Source: Echinicola soli
GTDB lineage: Bacteria; Bacteroidota; Bacteroidia; Cytophagales; Cyclobacteriaceae
NCBI RefSeq assembly: GCF_006575665.1
Contig: NZ_CP041253.1
Span: forward strand, 2,207,001-2,271,000
DNA length: 64,000 nt
Reading direction: 5' to 3'
The notes beneath the pieces are model-generated. The model was not told the DNA's origin. It did no database searches and saw only the letters and a list, made by a program, of their open reading frames with translations. Positions 26,940 through 37,049 of this stretch are shown piece after piece; position 1 is the first letter of the stretch, and every line of letters starts with the position of its first letter. The position numbers and the translations under genes were made by a program.

Positions 26940-29102
26940 TTATATGCCCGGTACGAATAGGGGCTTGTAATTTTGGAAATGGTCTAAGGGAAATTCAGGT
27001 TGTGGCACTCCTTCTGGAAGCGGTTTTTGGGAAAACTGCTGGAAATATAGCAGGCAGGCGTCTTTCCACCATATCGCTTCGTTGTGCTGTATTTGGAGAA
27101 AAGTAAGTACTTGGTCATAGCGCTGGTCGTCCACATGGTTTTTGATGGATTCCCAGTCAGCAAGCATGCTTTGGGTCTGATCGACGCCCTTTTGGTAATG
27201 GAGCGCAATTTCATTCCATAGCGCATTACCTGATTTCATCTTATAATCCCATGGGAGGTGGTGAAACCATAAAAGGTATTTTTCCGGGCAAGTGTTCAGG
27301 TCACCATACTGCTGCTGGATTTCAGGTGCGTATTGCGACAGGGCATTGCTTCCAGATGCTGTCCGGTCAAAACCGATGCCGTCAGGCCCTGCTTGGTGGT
27401 AATAGGTGGAGGTCCAGTCATCACGGTGTTTGTCGGTGACCCAAGGGCCGGGGCCATAGTGATGGCTCCATCCCATGATATGATGGAGTCCAAGTGGGGT
27501 CATGTAATTGACCGCGGCTTCGTGGGATTGAAGCATAATGCGCTTGCCTTTGGTGACCAGTTCTTCGTCATTGCCAAAGGTCATCCTTAACCATTCTTGC
27601 GCAATGGTGGAGGCATCTTCATCTGGATTCCATGCTAATTTCCCAAAGGCGTACCAGTTGGCTTGACCAAACTGATGCCCCGTCCAGTTGCGGTCTGTGC
27701 CGATATTGGAGACACCGGCCATTCCTGAAAGTGAGTGGTTGTCAAGGCTTCCGTCCACTACTTTTGCCACGGTGGACCCTGGCCCTTTTGCATACGTGTC
27801 TGTGCCCAATACCTCTTCGAACAGCGAACCGAGAAACACCAAATGCGTGCCTTGTCCAAGGTACTCTTGGGTGATTTGGAATTCCATCATCAATGGTGTC
27901 TTGGGCATGGCGCCAAAGAGAGGGTGAAAAGGTTCGCGAGGCTGGAAATCGATGGCTCCATTTTTTACCTGCACCAGGACGTTGTCCTCAAATTCCCCGT
28001 CAAGTGGTTTGAATTCATTATAAGCTTGCTTGGCACGGTCATCAGGGGTTTCATTGTTGTAGACAAAAGCCCTCCACATCACGATTCCTTGGTGGGGTTG
28101 AAGTGCTTTGGCCAGCATGTTGGCTCCTTCAGCTTGGGTTAGGCCGTAGTTTTGTGGTCCCGGTTGTCCTTCCGAGTCGGCTTTGACAAGGAATCCGCCA
28201 AAATCAGGAATGTAATCATAGATTTCATTGACCTTTTTGTTCCACCATTTCTGCACATCGGGATTCAGTGGGTCTGCCGTATCGAGCCCTCCGGTTTCGA
28301 TAGGGGCGCTAAAACGAGCGGTGAGGTACACTTTGATGCCATAAGGGCGGAAAGTATCGGCCAGGGCAGCGACTTTTTTAAGAAAATATGGGGTGAGGAC
28401 CTGGGCGTTTGCATTTACGTTGGTCAGGACTGTTCCGTTGATGCCAATAGAGGCATTGGCACGGGCATAGTCAATGTATTGCGGTTTGATGTAATCGGGG
28501 AGTCGGTGCCAGTCCCAGATCGAAGCGCCAGCATATCCGCGTTCCACAGTCCTGTCGGGATTGTCCCAATGATTGAGCACCCTGATCTTGGTTTTTGGTA
28601 TGGAAATGATGTCCAGTGAGGAAATGTCTTGATGTGTCTGCAGGAGCTTTAGGAAATCAAACGTTCCGTAGAGCAAGGCCTGATCGGTATTTCCGGTTAT
28701 CCATAAGGTGTTTTCACCATTGTATTGGATGCTCTGGATGATAAATCCTTCAGCGTCAAGGTTGCTCCAGGTTTCTTCGGCCACTCTTGCGCTGAGGTCA
28801 GGGAGTTGCCCGCGAGTGCCGATAATGAGGGTGGTTTCTGGATCTGGAGAGTTGGAGAATTCCGGAGATGTACCTAGCATCTTTCCAAGTGCAAGATGGA
28901 GTTCTTCTTGGATGATTTCGGATGTGGCACTTTGTCCGGGAAGGGTGATGAATTGTACCTGCTTTTGGTAAGTGGATAGGTGTTCGGCGTTTTGTAAGGG
29001 ACGGTATTGCAGCCAGAGGTTATAGCCGTCATTGGCTAAGCAAGTGTGGTGAACAATGCACAGAAGTGCCAAAACGAAAAGTAGGGTAAAAGACCTTTTC
29101 AT
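26940..29102 (-). CDS. aguA: Xylan alpha-1,2-glucuronidase, GH67
   Basis: 720 residues with a cleavable signal (about 1-23, TCLAND). Removes (4-O-methyl-)glucuronic acid from the non-reducing end of glucuronoxylo-oligosaccharides. Family hallmarks: RVLNHWDNPDRTVERGYAG, the catalytic-acid stretch KADSEGQPGPQNYG (Glu about 311), MWRAFVYN, and QVKNGAIDFQPREPFHPLFG. The length is normal for GH67. It follows the lacI gene after 35 bp and precedes the SDR gene. Probably periplasmic, acting after endo-xylanase, which is not in this window. Confidence 0.96.
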   Translation of the reverse strand: MKRSFTLLFVLALLCIVHHTCLANDGYNLWLQYRPLQNAEHLSTYQKQVQFITLPGQSATSEIIQEELHLALGKMLGTSPEFSNSPDPETTLIIGTRGQLPDLSARVAEETWSNLDAEGFIIQSIQYNGENTLWITGNTDQALLYGTFDFLKLLQTHQDISSLDIISIPKTKIRVLNHWDNPDRTVERGYAGASIWDWHRLPDYIKPQYIDYARANASIGINGTVLTNVNANAQVLTPYFLKKVAALADTFRPYGIKVYLTARFSAPIETGGLDTADPLNPDVQKWWNKKVNEIYDYIPDFGGFLVKADSEGQPGPQNYGLTQAEGANMLAKALQPHQGIVMWRAFVYNNETPDDRAKQAYNEFKPLDGEFEDNVLVQVKNGAIDFQPREPFHPLFGAMPKTPLMMEFQITQEYLGQGTHLVFLGSLFEEVLGTDTYAKGPGSTVAKVVDGSLDNHSLSGMAGVSNIGTDRNWTGHQFGQANWYAFGKLAWNPDEDASTIAQEWLRMTFGNDEELVTKGKRIMLQSHEAAVNYMTPLGLHHIMGWSHHYGPGPWVTDKHRDDWTSTYYHQAGPDGIGFDRTASGSNALSQYAPEIQQQYGDLNTCPEKYLLWFHHLPWDYKMKSGNALWNEIALHYQKGVDQTQSMLADWESIKNHVDDQRYDQVLTFLQIQHNEAIWWKDACLLYFQQFSQKPLPEGVPQPEFPLDHFQNYKPLFVPGI

Positions 29103-29137
29103 ACTATCCGGGTTTTATGGTTTTTGGGTTTTGTTGG

Positions 29138-30175
29138 TCAGGCTTCGCTTTTCTTTTTTAGCGAAGAGTCCCTAATGATCAGTTCGGACCTCAGGGTAAT
29201 CGTATTCGTGTTTTGCAAAACACCCTCAGTGCTGTCGCTGAGGTGGTTGATCAGGTTTTTCATGGCTACTTCCCCCATTTCATATCCAGGGTAATGGGTA
29301 GTGGTGAGGTTGGGTTCTATTAGTCTGGAAATCATGTCATTATTGAAGCCTACTACGGCAATGTCTTCAGGAATAGCGATGCCTGCTTGTTTTAGAGAGC
29401 GAATACAGCTAGCAGCACAGGCGTCGTTGGAGACAAAGAGTCCGTCAGGCATCGGTTTCATGGCCAGTATTTTATTGGCAATATCTTCTCCGGCTTCCTC
29501 GTTGAGATCAGAATGAATGACATTGTCCTGGGAAAAGGGGATGTCATGATCCATTAGGGCGTACTTGTATCCTTTGAGCCTTTCGTCGTACACGTTGATC
29601 TTAAGGTTGCCCAAGACATGTACGATATTCTTGCAGCCTTGCTGGATAAGGTGCTTGGTGGCGTTATAGCCTGCTTGTCTGTTATCTATGATTACACCTG
29701 TACAGCCTGGTTTTGATGCTATCCTGTCAAAGAACATGACGGGTATTCCTTTTTCCATAAAGGGCTGGAAGTGTTCGGTTTTTTCCGTATTCCCTGCCAA
29801 GGAAACCAATAAGCCGTCCACGCGGCTATTGAACATGGACCTGGCATTGGCCCTTTCCTTTTCGTAAGATTCCAATGACTGGCTGATGATCAGGTTAAAG
29901 CCGGCCTCATTGGCTGACTTTTCCATGCCTGCCAGTACGGATGACTGGAAGGAGCTGTTCAGTCGTGGGACAATGATACCAATGTTATTGGTACTTTTCC
30001 TTCTCAGGTTGGAAGCGAAGACATTGGAGCGGTATCCCATTTTGTCTGCTGCTTCGAAGATCCGTTGTTTGGTTTTGGCATTGACGGCTGGATGGTCGTT
30101 CAGTGCCCTGCTGACAGTGGTAGGTGATACGCCAAGGTCTTTGGCAATGTCGTATATAGTGATTTCCTTGTTCAT
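29138..30175 (-). CDS. LacI-family transcription regulator of the glucuronoxylan locus
   Basis: 345 residues: N-terminal LacI helix-turn-helix (TIYDIAKDLGVSPTTVSRAL, residues 6-25) with the hinge near 55, then a periplasmic-binding-protein-like effector domain (NNIGIIVPRLNSSFQ through VAVVGFNNDMISRLIEPNLTT). The usual full length for the family. It lies between the GH67/SDR genes it leads and the divergent GH2-uxuA-GH115 operon; three matching palindromes with a central CG lie in the 474-bp gap. The effector is probably a uronate or xylo-oligosaccharide product. Confidence 0.95.
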   Translation of the reverse strand: MNKEITIYDIAKDLGVSPTTVSRALNDHPAVNAKTKQRIFEAADKMGYRSNVFASNLRRKSTNNIGIIVPRLNSSFQSSVLAGMEKSANEAGFNLIISQSLESYEKERANARSMFNSRVDGLLVSLAGNTEKTEHFQPFMEKGIPVMFFDRIASKPGCTGVIIDNRQAGYNATKHLIQQGCKNIVHVLGNLKINVYDERLKGYKYALMDHDIPFSQDNVIHSDLNEEAGEDIANKILAMKPMPDGLFVSNDACAASCIRSLKQAGIAIPEDIAVVGFNNDMISRLIEPNLTTTHYPGYEMGEVAMKNLINHLSDSTEGVLQNTNTITLRSELIIRDSSLKKKSEA

Positions 30176-30215
30176 ATTGGCAGAATTCTTTCGCTTGATG
30201 AATTTGTAATTCGAT

Positions 30216-30227
30216 GCAATCGGTTGC
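30216..30227. promoter_or_regulatory. LacI-type operator candidate 1
   Basis: GCAATCGGTTGC, palindromic apart from the centre, 40 bp upstream of the lacI start. Same core (AAYCGRTT) as the sites at 30393, 30563 and 49798. Autoregulation is likely. Confidence 0.6.
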
Positions 30228-30392
30228 TTTATTTTAGGGTTTCCTCTCTAACTACGATAATTTGCTGTGCTAAAGTAGTCCGATTTCCTTTTTAGAGGGG
30301 TTGATCATTGTCGCATTTATGGAGGGTTAGTCATGCTTGTACTTGGTACCCATGATATGCTGGGTCGAATATAGGATATATTTTTGATTTAT

Positions 30393-30404
30393 GGAACCGA
30401 TTGT
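30393..30404. promoter_or_regulatory. LacI-type operator candidate 2
   Basis: GGAACCGATTGT inside TTTATGGAACCGATTGTATT; the flanks TTTATG and TNNAWTAA are shared with site 3. It sits in the middle of the divergent gap, about 256 bp before the GH2 start. Confidence 0.6.
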
Positions 30405-30562
30405 ATTAACGGAGTATATCGATTTATGAGTTGGCTGGATGGATATAATCCATTATAGTTGTAAATTTTGTGTATAGATTTGTTTGTGTGTAATAAGCTG
30501 TAAATCATATTTTTATATGTTTTTTTGTTTTTTGATGATATAATCAGATAGGTAAAATTTAT

Positions 30563-30574
30563 GAAATCGATTGC
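30563..30574. promoter_or_regulatory. LacI-type operator candidate 3 at the GH2 promoter
   Basis: GAAATCGATTGC inside TTTATGAAATCGATTGCAAT, 76 bp before the chosen GH2 start. A possible promoter (TTTG near 30535, TAAAATTT at 30553) lies just upstream, so bound protein would block transcription. Confidence 0.62.
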
Positions 30575-30649
30575 AATAAATTCGGAAAATGTTGAGATTG
30601 GGGTGATAATGGTGTTATTTTGTTAAGAACAATAATTAAAAAAAATCAT

Positions 30650-32713
30650 ATGTTTAGAAGTCTACTAACAATATTAATTGGTGTTACCTTGTTCATAGCG
30701 ATTGTTTTACCTGGCCTGTCCCAAGAGTTTTTGGCTGACCGTTCACACCGTAAACTGAAAAACTGGCAATTCGTTAAGGCAGACTTGTCCCAGGAGCCTG
30801 AAAAAAATTGGAGACTTTTTGAATGGGAGGAAGTGAAAGTGCCGCATACCTGGAATGATAAGGATGTGCTGACGGAAGGTTTAAAGTCTTATCATGGTGT
30901 AGGGACTTATGAGCACCGCCTCAAGGTGGGTGACCAGGATAAGGGAAAGAGACACTTTATCCGGTTTGAAGGAGTGAGTTTATATGCTGAAGTATATGTT
31001 AACCGACAGCTTGTAGGAAAGCATAGAGGCGGTTATTCTGCTTTTTGTGTGGAAGTGACAGATCAATTGCAGTATGGAAAAGAAAATCTGTTAGTTGTAA
31101 AAGTGGACAATGTCCCGAGCATTGATATGGCTCCGCCATCTGAGCAGTTGTTCCCTCTTTATGGCGGGATTTACCGACCGGTCACTTATTTTACGACACC
31201 TAATGTATGTGTATCCCCAATGGACTATGCCTCTAGCGGAGTGTATGTCCAGCAGCAGGACGTAAATGAAAGTCGGGCAAGTTTACAAGTTGAGGCATTG
31301 GTGTCTGCCGGAAAGCAATTGAACCCTGGAAAGTATGATCTTGAGGTTTCTTTTTATGATGCTTCTGGGAACGAGGTTGGTAAAACGAAAGAAAGCTTAA
31401 GCATTGAAGGCGAAGGACAGAATTCAAGCAGACTTTCGCTGGACATAGAAAACCCCCGGCTTTGGAATGGAAAGAAAGATCCTTATCTCTATACCTGTTC
31501 AGTAGTGGTATTGCATAATGGGCAAAGAATTGATGAAGTCCGGGAAAAGATCGGGTTGAGGTATTTTGAAGTGGATGAAAAAAAAGGTTTTATGCTGAAT
31601 GGAAGCTCATATCCACTTTATGGGGTGTGTAGGCATCAGGAAATAGCGGGGTATGGACCGGCATTAAGTCCGGAACAGCACGAAAGGGATGTAGAATTGA
31701 TCAATGAACTTGGTGCCACTACTGTGCGGTTGGCCCACTACCAGCAGTCGGATTATTTGTATGACCTTCTCAGTCAATCCGGCATAGTAATATGGGCGGA
31801 GATTCCCAATACACCTACTTACCAAGCCGAAAACCGATTATTTATGGAGAGTTGTGAACAGCAACTGAAAGAATTGATCAAACAGAATTATAATAAAGCA
31901 GGGATATTTACCTGGGGGATGTACAATGAAACAAGGGTGACACAAAAGGATCTCCAAGTGCTCCATTCGCTTGCCAAGTCATTGGACCCGGGGCGGCTTA
32001 CGGTGTTTGCTGACAATATTAGACCGGCGGATGTTCATCAGGTGACCGATCTGGCAGCATGGAATCTATACTTTGGCTGGTATGGCAAAGCTGGTGATTG
32101 GAGCGGCTATGAGAAATGGGCGCGTAACGCTTGGGAGAGTAAAGGTGTGAAAATGGCCATCAGTGAATATGGAGCCGGTGGATCAATAAGCCAACAAGCA
32201 GAATATTTTGAGAAGCCTGATCCCACAGGACAATTTTTCCCGGAACAATACCAAGCATTTTATCATGAGAATGTCTGGAAAAATATTAAAGACCTTGACT
32301 TTATCTGGGGAAAATACATTTGGAATATGTTTGATTTTAGCTGGACAAAAGTCAATAGAGGCGATCGGGCTTTTATCAATCATAAGGGATTGATAACCCA
32401 CGACCGTGAGGTGAAAAAAGATGCATTTTATTTTTATAAGGCCAACTGGTCAGATGAACCAGTCCTTCATATTGCCAATCGGAGATTGGTGGATCGTGAG
32501 CATCAGAATACTTCTGTAAAAGTATATTCAAACTTGGACAAAGTAGTACTCTATCTGAACGGTAAGAAAGTTTCTTCCCAAAAGGTGGAGTCTGATATAC
32601 AAGTAATTACTTGGGATGGTATTCGGCTATCAGAAGGTGAAAATACCATTGATGTAATTGGATACAAGGGGAAAGAGCAGTTTGTTGACCAATGTACGTG
32701 GAATTTTAATTAA
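30650..32713 (+). CDS. GH2 family exported glycoside hydrolase
   Basis: 687 residues from ATG 30650; a TTG 30 bp upstream also opens the frame, but the signal peptide (FRSLLTILIGVTLFIAIV) begins at the ATG. Three GH2 domains are seen: jelly-roll (KNWQFVKADLSQEPEKNW; VGTYEHRL), Ig-like, and a TIM barrel with acid/base Glu427 (GMYNETRV) and nucleophile Glu506 (MAISEYGAGG). Activity within GH2 (beta-galactosidase, beta-glucuronidase, beta-xylosidase and others) is not fixed by sequence alone. First gene of the operon leading to mannonate dehydratase and GH115, so a side-chain-removing role on xylan is inferred. Confidence 0.9.
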   Translation: MFRSLLTILIGVTLFIAIVLPGLSQEFLADRSHRKLKNWQFVKADLSQEPEKNWRLFEWEEVKVPHTWNDKDVLTEGLKSYHGVGTYEHRLKVGDQDKGKRHFIRFEGVSLYAEVYVNRQLVGKHRGGYSAFCVEVTDQLQYGKENLLVVKVDNVPSIDMAPPSEQLFPLYGGIYRPVTYFTTPNVCVSPMDYASSGVYVQQQDVNESRASLQVEALVSAGKQLNPGKYDLEVSFYDASGNEVGKTKESLSIEGEGQNSSRLSLDIENPRLWNGKKDPYLYTCSVVVLHNGQRIDEVREKIGLRYFEVDEKKGFMLNGSSYPLYGVCRHQEIAGYGPALSPEQHERDVELINELGATTVRLAHYQQSDYLYDLLSQSGIVIWAEIPNTPTYQAENRLFMESCEQQLKELIKQNYNKAGIFTWGMYNETRVTQKDLQVLHSLAKSLDPGRLTVFADNIRPADVHQVTDLAAWNLYFGWYGKAGDWSGYEKWARNAWESKGVKMAISEYGAGGSISQQAEYFEKPDPTGQFFPEQYQAFYHENVWKNIKDLDFIWGKYIWNMFDFSWTKVNRGDRAFINHKGLITHDREVKKDAFYFYKANWSDEPVLHIANRRLVDREHQNTSVKVYSNLDKVVLYLNGKKVSSQKVESDIQVITWDGIRLSEGENTIDVIGYKGKEQFVDQCTWNFN

Positions 32714-32774
32714 ATGTAGATTGAGCTATTAACTGATCAGTTTATGAAACCTATACCAACAAGAGACTATTATT

Positions 32775-33941
32775 ATGGGATTGATCCAATCATGGCGATG
32801 GTACGGGCCCAATGACCCGGTGAGTTTACTGGATATCAAGCAAGCGGGAGCCACGGGGGTGGTGTCTGCTTTGCACCAGATTCCGCATGGTGATGAATGG
32901 CCCATTCAGCTTATCCAAGAGCGAAAAGAGGTAATTCAAAAGACTGGCCTGACATGGTCAATAGTAGAAAGTGTACCGGTGCATGAGGCCATAAAAACCA
33001 GGAATGAGCATGCCGAGTTTTACCTGGAAAACTACCGGAAAACCCTGCGGAACTTGTCCAAGTGTGGTGTCAAAACAGTCTGCTATAACTTTATGCCCGT
33101 GCTGGACTGGACACGGACAGCCTTGGAGTGGCCACTGGAAAATGGAGCAAAGGCACTGTATTTGGACTGGATAGATCTTGCGGTATTTGATTTGAAAATC
33201 TTGGGCAGAAAAGATGGAGAAACATTTTATAAGCCGGAAATCCTTGCCCAAGTAGAAACAAGGCATGCCACGATGTCCAAAGAAAAAATGGAAGCATTGA
33301 CGGAAATTATCCTAATGGGTGTGCCTACTGAAGGTGGGGTAACCTTGGAGGCCTTGGAGGAAAGCATTGGGATTTATGGTGAAATAGGTAAACAAGGACT
33401 CCAAAAGAACCTGACCTATTTCTTGGAGAGCATAGCCGATGTTTGTGAGGAGGAAGGTATTCAGATGACCATTCACCCTGATGATCCACCTTTTCCGATT
33501 TTGGGATTGCCGCGTATTGCTTCCAGCAGGGAGGATTTGGAGTACATCATCCGGGCAGTGGATAGACCTTTCAATGGGATCTGTTTCTGTACAGGTTCAC
33601 TGGGAGCAGGTGTTCATAATGACTTGCCAGCTATCTTGGATGCCATCGGCGATCGCGTTTACTTTGCCCATCTGAGGAATGTGAAAAAAGATGCCTTGGG
33701 CAATTTTCATGAATCCGATCACCTGGATGGCGATGTAGATATGTGTGCTGTTATGGAGCGATTGGTCAAACTCAATGCACAGCGAAACATCCCTATTCCT
33801 TTCCGTCCAGACCATGGACATCAGATGCTGGACGATTTACAGAAAGAGACCAATCCGGGATATTCTGCGATCGGTCGGCTTAAGGGACTGGCCGAACTTC
33901 GCGGTCTGGAACGGGGGATCGAAGCGAGCTTCTCTGATTAG
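32775..33941 (+). CDS. uxuA: D-mannonate dehydratase
   Basis: 388 residues, cytoplasmic. Converts D-mannonate to 2-keto-3-deoxy-D-gluconate in glucuronate breakdown. The N-terminus (QSWRWYGPNDPVSLLDIKQ), GATGVVSALHQIPHGDEWP, CYNFMPVLDWTRT, the metal-site stretch MTIHPDDPPFPILGLPRI and FRPDHGHQMLDD are diagnostic for UxuA. Length normal. It processes the glucuronate freed by GH67 and GH115. The partner enzymes UxaC and KDG kinase/aldolase are not in the window. Leader contains AAACCTAT 20 bp before the ATG. Confidence 0.97.
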   Translation: MGLIQSWRWYGPNDPVSLLDIKQAGATGVVSALHQIPHGDEWPIQLIQERKEVIQKTGLTWSIVESVPVHEAIKTRNEHAEFYLENYRKTLRNLSKCGVKTVCYNFMPVLDWTRTALEWPLENGAKALYLDWIDLAVFDLKILGRKDGETFYKPEILAQVETRHATMSKEKMEALTEIILMGVPTEGGVTLEALEESIGIYGEIGKQGLQKNLTYFLESIADVCEEEGIQMTIHPDDPPFPILGLPRIASSREDLEYIIRAVDRPFNGICFCTGSLGAGVHNDLPAILDAIGDRVYFAHLRNVKKDALGNFHESDHLDGDVDMCAVMERLVKLNAQRNIPIPFRPDHGHQMLDDLQKETNPGYSAIGRLKGLAELRGLERGIEASFSD

Positions 33942-34029
33942 AACAAAGCAGTACCAGGTTTCAAGATTTAAGTATCAAGAGGTAAAGAACCCCTTCCAAT
34001 CACGGAAATCCACTTAAAAATAACCATTA

Positions 34030-36948
34030 ATGAACATTATAAAACACATCTTCCTTTTTACACTATTAGCCAGTCTTTTTTTTGTCTGTAGTCAGGTTTT
34101 TGCCAGGCAGTCAAACGACGTAGTTTCCAAACATGCTGGAGCAGGACGTTTCCCTTTGGTGGCAGATGCTGCTACTGCCTTGGTGGTGGACGATGAAATC
34201 GAAAAGAGCGTCTTGATAGCCACTGAAAATTTCCAAAAAGATGTCCATGCTGTCACGGGGAAAACTCCCGATCTGCTAAAAAAAGTTGCCTTGGCCGGGC
34301 ATGCTCAAGTGGTGGTGATTGGTGTAGTGGGAGAAAGCTCCATACTGAAAAAACTGGAGAAAGCTGGCAAACTGGACCTAAGTGCCCTTAAAGGAAAGTG
34401 GGAGGTGTTTCACCGACAAGTGGTCCAGCAGCCCTTTCCGGGCGTAGATGAAGCATTAGTCATTGCGGGAAGTGATCCGCGAGGTGCTATTTTTGGCATA
34501 TATGAGCTTTCTGAGCAGATAGGAGTCAGTCCGTGGAATTGGTGGGCCGATGTGCCTGTAAAGCATCTTGAAGAATTGCATGTAGGCAAGCAGCCATTTA
34601 CCAGTAAAGAGCCTTCTGCCAAATACCGAGGAATATTCCTCAATGATGAGGATTGGGGGCTTCAGCCTTGGGCTGCCAAGACCTTTGAGCCGGAGACCGG
34701 AGACATTGGCCCAAAAACCTATGCCAAAATTTTTGAGCTTTTGCTACGGCTAAAAGCCAACTTTATTTGGCCGGCCATGCATCCAAGCACCAAAGCATTT
34801 TTCCATTATCCAGGCAATGCCCAGATGGCGAAGAGTTATGGTGTTGTCATTGGTACTTCTCATGCTGAGCCCATGCTTCGCAATAATGTCGATGAATGGG
34901 ATCATGACCGATTAGGGGAGTTTAATTATTCCATTAACCGGGACCAAGTTTACAAATACTGGGACCAACGGGTTGAGGAGAGCCAAGGCATCGATGCTGT
35001 GTACACCGTCGGTATGAGAGGCGTGCATGACAGTGGAATGGAAGGTGCAGGCAGTACCGAAGAGGCTGCGAAGATATTGGAAAAAGTCATCCAAGACCAA
35101 CGTGGAATGCTCGAAAAGCATATTGCGGCTGATGCAGCGACGGTTCCGCAGGCCTTTACTGCGTATAAGGAAGTGTTGGGGATTTATGATGCAGGGCTGG
35201 ATTTGCCGACGGACATTACCTTGGTCTGGCCAGATGATAATTACGGTTATATTCGTCGGCTCAGTGATGCCAATGAGCGGCGGCGAGCAGGCGGATCAGG
35301 TGTATATTACCATGCCTCTTATTGGGGAAGGCCACATGATTACCTATGGCTAAGCTCTACACATCCCGCCCTGATCAGGGAGGAGATGATGAAAGCTTAC
35401 CGCCTGGAGGCCCGGGATATTTGGGTGATCAATGTGGGAGATATCAAGCCGTTGGAATATAACATCCAGTTGTTTTTGGATATGGCTTATGATGTAAGGC
35501 CTTTCGAACAGCCAGCCTATGTCAAAGAGCACTTGACAGCTTGGCATAAAGGTATTTTTGGAGAGCAGGGAAAGGCCATAGCAGAAGTGAAATGGAAGTA
35601 TTACCAGCTGGGCTTTGAGCGCCGGCCTGAATTTATGGGCTGGAGCCAAACCGAGCCTACTACACCTGTATTCGAAAGTGCCTATCATCCCTTTGTCGCT
35701 GGAGATGAAGTAGAAAGAAGGATCGACGCTTATCAAGCGATAGAGACGGATTTGCAGGAAATCAAATCCAATATGGACGAGGAGTATTTTCCTGCATTTT
35801 ACCAGTTGGCTTATTACCCGGTGAGGGGAGCTTCCCTGATGAATCAGAAATTTCTCTATCGCCAAAAAGCATTGAGTTACCAAAAGGAAGGAAGGTTATC
35901 GGCAGCTGATTACGCTGCTAAGAGCCGTGTCGCTTATGATGAAATTGTGGAAGAAACGGCCTTTTATAACCAGCAGCTCCTTAATGGCAAATGGAATCAT
36001 ATGATGGACCATGCGCCCAGAGGGCTGCCCGTATACCAAGATCCTGAAATTGTCCTTGCAGAACGTAAGCCAGTTGAACATTCGGTCGGGATAAGTCTGG
36101 AGCGAGGAGGAATTGTCCAAGGTAAACTTCCCGTGTTCAATAATATGACCAAAAGAAAACATTTCTTTGACCTGTACCTGAAAAGTGAAGCAGAAGCCTC
36201 TTGGCAGGTAGTTTCCAAACCTGATTATATCCTTCTGAACCAATCTTCAGGAGTATTGGTGCCAACTGGCCAAAAGGAGACCAGGATTTGGGTGGAGATA
36301 GATTGGTCAAAAGTTTCCCGGTCGGAATCGAAGGTGACCGGAGAAATTCACCTTGAGGTGGATGGCCAAGCTGAATCCGTTCCGGTGGAGTTGAACAATA
36401 TGGAAGAGGCCAAGGATGTCAGATTTGTCGCTGATAACGGGCAAGTGATTATGTATGCTGAAAATTACAGCCATAAAAATACCAATGGCCGACAAAGCTG
36501 GCAGCTAGTCGAGGGACTGGGCCATAGCGGGGCAGTGATGGGGACTTCACCTCTCAAGCAACCTAGCGTGAAAGGGGATTTTGAAGCCCAAGCTTCTTTG
36601 ATCTTTGAATTTTATTTGGATCAAAGGGCGGACGAAGTGTCCATTGATTTTCAGGCCTTGCCTACCCATCCATTGACCAAAGAAAACGGCCTTAGACTAG
36701 GGTATTCTGTAAATGGCGCCGCTGTTCAGGTGTTGAACTTTGAGACGCATGGAAGGAGCGAAGAGTGGAAACAAAACGTCCTCCGCAATGCAGCCATCAA
36801 AACAGCACAGCATATTTCCCTAAAGGAAGGAATCAATACCCTGGAGTTGTTTTGGGTAGATCCCGGCGTGCTACTGGACATAATCAGAATAAAAACCTGT
36901 TCTTCTTTGGAAGAAGGATACGGCCTTTTACCTGAAACAAAGAAATAA
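34030..36948 (+). CDS. GH115 xylan alpha-1,2-glucuronidase
   Basis: 972 residues with a signal peptide (about 1-25). GH115 enzymes remove glucuronic acid from internal as well as terminal xylose units, complementing GH67. Recognised by KYRGIFLNDEDWGLQPWA, LLLRLKANFIWPAMHPSTKA, GTSHAEPMLRNNVDEWD, WPDDNYGYIRRLSD and a C-terminal domain with a beta-rich end (after about residue 760). Normal family length. It lies in the GH2-uxuA operon; the gap to uxuA is 88 bp. Confidence 0.96.
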   Translation: MNIIKHIFLFTLLASLFFVCSQVFARQSNDVVSKHAGAGRFPLVADAATALVVDDEIEKSVLIATENFQKDVHAVTGKTPDLLKKVALAGHAQVVVIGVVGESSILKKLEKAGKLDLSALKGKWEVFHRQVVQQPFPGVDEALVIAGSDPRGAIFGIYELSEQIGVSPWNWWADVPVKHLEELHVGKQPFTSKEPSAKYRGIFLNDEDWGLQPWAAKTFEPETGDIGPKTYAKIFELLLRLKANFIWPAMHPSTKAFFHYPGNAQMAKSYGVVIGTSHAEPMLRNNVDEWDHDRLGEFNYSINRDQVYKYWDQRVEESQGIDAVYTVGMRGVHDSGMEGAGSTEEAAKILEKVIQDQRGMLEKHIAADAATVPQAFTAYKEVLGIYDAGLDLPTDITLVWPDDNYGYIRRLSDANERRRAGGSGVYYHASYWGRPHDYLWLSSTHPALIREEMMKAYRLEARDIWVINVGDIKPLEYNIQLFLDMAYDVRPFEQPAYVKEHLTAWHKGIFGEQGKAIAEVKWKYYQLGFERRPEFMGWSQTEPTTPVFESAYHPFVAGDEVERRIDAYQAIETDLQEIKSNMDEEYFPAFYQLAYYPVRGASLMNQKFLYRQKALSYQKEGRLSAADYAAKSRVAYDEIVEETAFYNQQLLNGKWNHMMDHAPRGLPVYQDPEIVLAERKPVEHSVGISLERGGIVQGKLPVFNNMTKRKHFFDLYLKSEAEASWQVVSKPDYILLNQSSGVLVPTGQKETRIWVEIDWSKVSRSESKVTGEIHLEVDGQAESVPVELNNMEEAKDVRFVADNGQVIMYAENYSHKNTNGRQSWQLVEGLGHSGAVMGTSPLKQPSVKGDFEAQASLIFEFYLDQRADEVSIDFQALPTHPLTKENGLRLGYSVNGAAVQVLNFETHGRSEEWKQNVLRNAAIKTAQHISLKEGINTLELFWVDPGVLLDIIRIKTCSSLEEGYGLLPETKK

Positions 36949-37049
36949 CATGTACGCTTTGGTCAAAGTCTACCTACTTTTGACCAAATTTATAATAAGT
37001 CTTTGGCCCCTGGATATCGAAAGTAACATGACGATAAGTTCTTTAAACC

